DNA of 64,000 bases, from NCBI RefSeq assembly GCF_014648475.1, contig NZ_BMRE01000001.1:310001-374000 (forward strand), in the 5' to 3' direction. The DNA comes from Lentzea flava. GTDB taxonomy: Bacteria > Actinomycetota > Actinomycetes > Mycobacteriales > Pseudonocardiaceae. The number at the start of each line of letters is the position of its first letter. Within the stretch, counting starts at the first letter, position 1. This document shows positions 63,840-64,000 of the stretch, piece by piece. Below the pieces are notes generated by a model that saw only the letters and a program-made list of their open reading frames with translations, was not told where the DNA came from and made no database searches. The translations under genes were made by a program, and so were the position numbers.

Positions 63840-64000
63840 TCAGGCGGTGTCGGGAACGGGCCGGCGCAGCATCTGCCGGAGACCGGCTCCGTGAGCGGCG
63901 TAGGCCACGGCCGCGATGATGATCACGCCCTGCACGGCGGACTCCAGTGCGCCGGAGACACCGAGCAGGTTCAACAGGGAGAAGAGCGCTTCGAGCGACA
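63840..64000 (-). CDS. ABC sugar permease, C-terminal end (partial)
   Basis: The minus frame entering at the window edge reads SLEALFSLLNLLGVSGALES, AVQGVIIIAAVAYAAHGAGL, RQMLRRPVPDTA, stop. This is the last membrane helix and cytoplasmic end of an RbsC-type (BPD_transp_2) permease. The gene continues beyond 64000. It precedes the lipoprotein gene by 41 bp on the same strand. Confidence 0.75.
   Translation of the reverse strand, partial: SLEALFSLLNLLGVSGALESAVQGVIIIAAVAYAAHGAGLRQMLRRPVPDTA

Noticed and set aside
1..64000. tRNA or rRNA genes
   Set aside because: No cloverleaf-like segment with the T-arm consensus and no rRNA text was noticed on reading; a covariance search could not be run.

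Overview
The window is high-G+C DNA with GTG/TTG starts, four-base ATGA/GTGA gene overlaps, many TetR/LysR/GntR/XRE-DUF5753 regulators and AbrB-integrase and DUF4365 families. All of this points to a filamentous actinomycete, probably of the Pseudonocardiaceae (Lentzea/Saccharothrix type). The family assignment is inference; the actinomycete assignment is well supported. No rRNA, tRNA or CRISPR array was seen.

Bases 1-24000 are accessory DNA. They hold a cupin end, three HTH regulators (185-3685), and a visibly lower-G+C island (about 3700-6780) with a DUF6602 protein and a frameshifted Mrr-like protein, both with PD-(D/E)xK-type residues. A palindrome-rich segment (7711-7986) leads into an AbrB-integrase pair. 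Then comes a graveyard of truncated genes (9446-11403): SUKH, F5/8 type C, a membrane protein, and a serine recombinase carrying an in-frame TAG. Next are a pentapeptide-like membrane protein, an IS5-type remnant, and a DUF4365-P-loop NTPase-TPR protein of the STAND conflict type behind a truncated hydrolase. Two 1208-bp copies of one insertion sequence (17897-19104 and 22157-23364), in the same orientation and both with decayed transposases, bracket an intact two-gene cassette: a small protein plus an HExxH metallopeptidase with TPR-like repeats. This cassette is the best candidate here for an undescribed system.

Bases 24000-64000 are metabolic and mostly intact. 23847-30458: a broken MFS gene opposite a TetR gene, then a translationally coupled operon of two alpha/beta hydrolases and a class A flavin monooxygenase, an HSL-type esterase and a DoxX protein. 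31469-40448 (minus): a six-gene operon, permease-UAAP1-UAAP2-urea/guanidine carboxylase-allophanate hydrolase-TetR, which best fits guanidine or urea nitrogen assimilation. 40554-43353: a PNPOx-FNR-ferredoxin fusion opposite its likely TetR regulator. 43366-51648: an aromatic/heteroaromatic catabolic cluster with MFS, LysR, cyclase-family protein, monooxygenase, extradiol-type VOC dioxygenase, FAH-type hydrolase, SDR and a C-C-hydrolase-like alpha/beta hydrolase. 51585-56908: MFS/ArsR, NIPSNAP, SDR/MerR and GntR genes, with clear operator palindromes between the divergent pairs. 56928-64000 (minus): an Ebo-type cluster (EboC, a TIM barrel-EboA fusion, EboB, EboE, EboF) led by a sugar-type ABC transporter (permease end and binding lipoprotein) and ending in a small HTH protein. 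No EboD gene lies inside the window.

The divide is sharp: left of about 24000 there are many remnants and transfer marks, while right of it there are compact, regulated catabolic operons. At least five genes carry apparent single-base frameshifts, so some of the damage could be sequence error.
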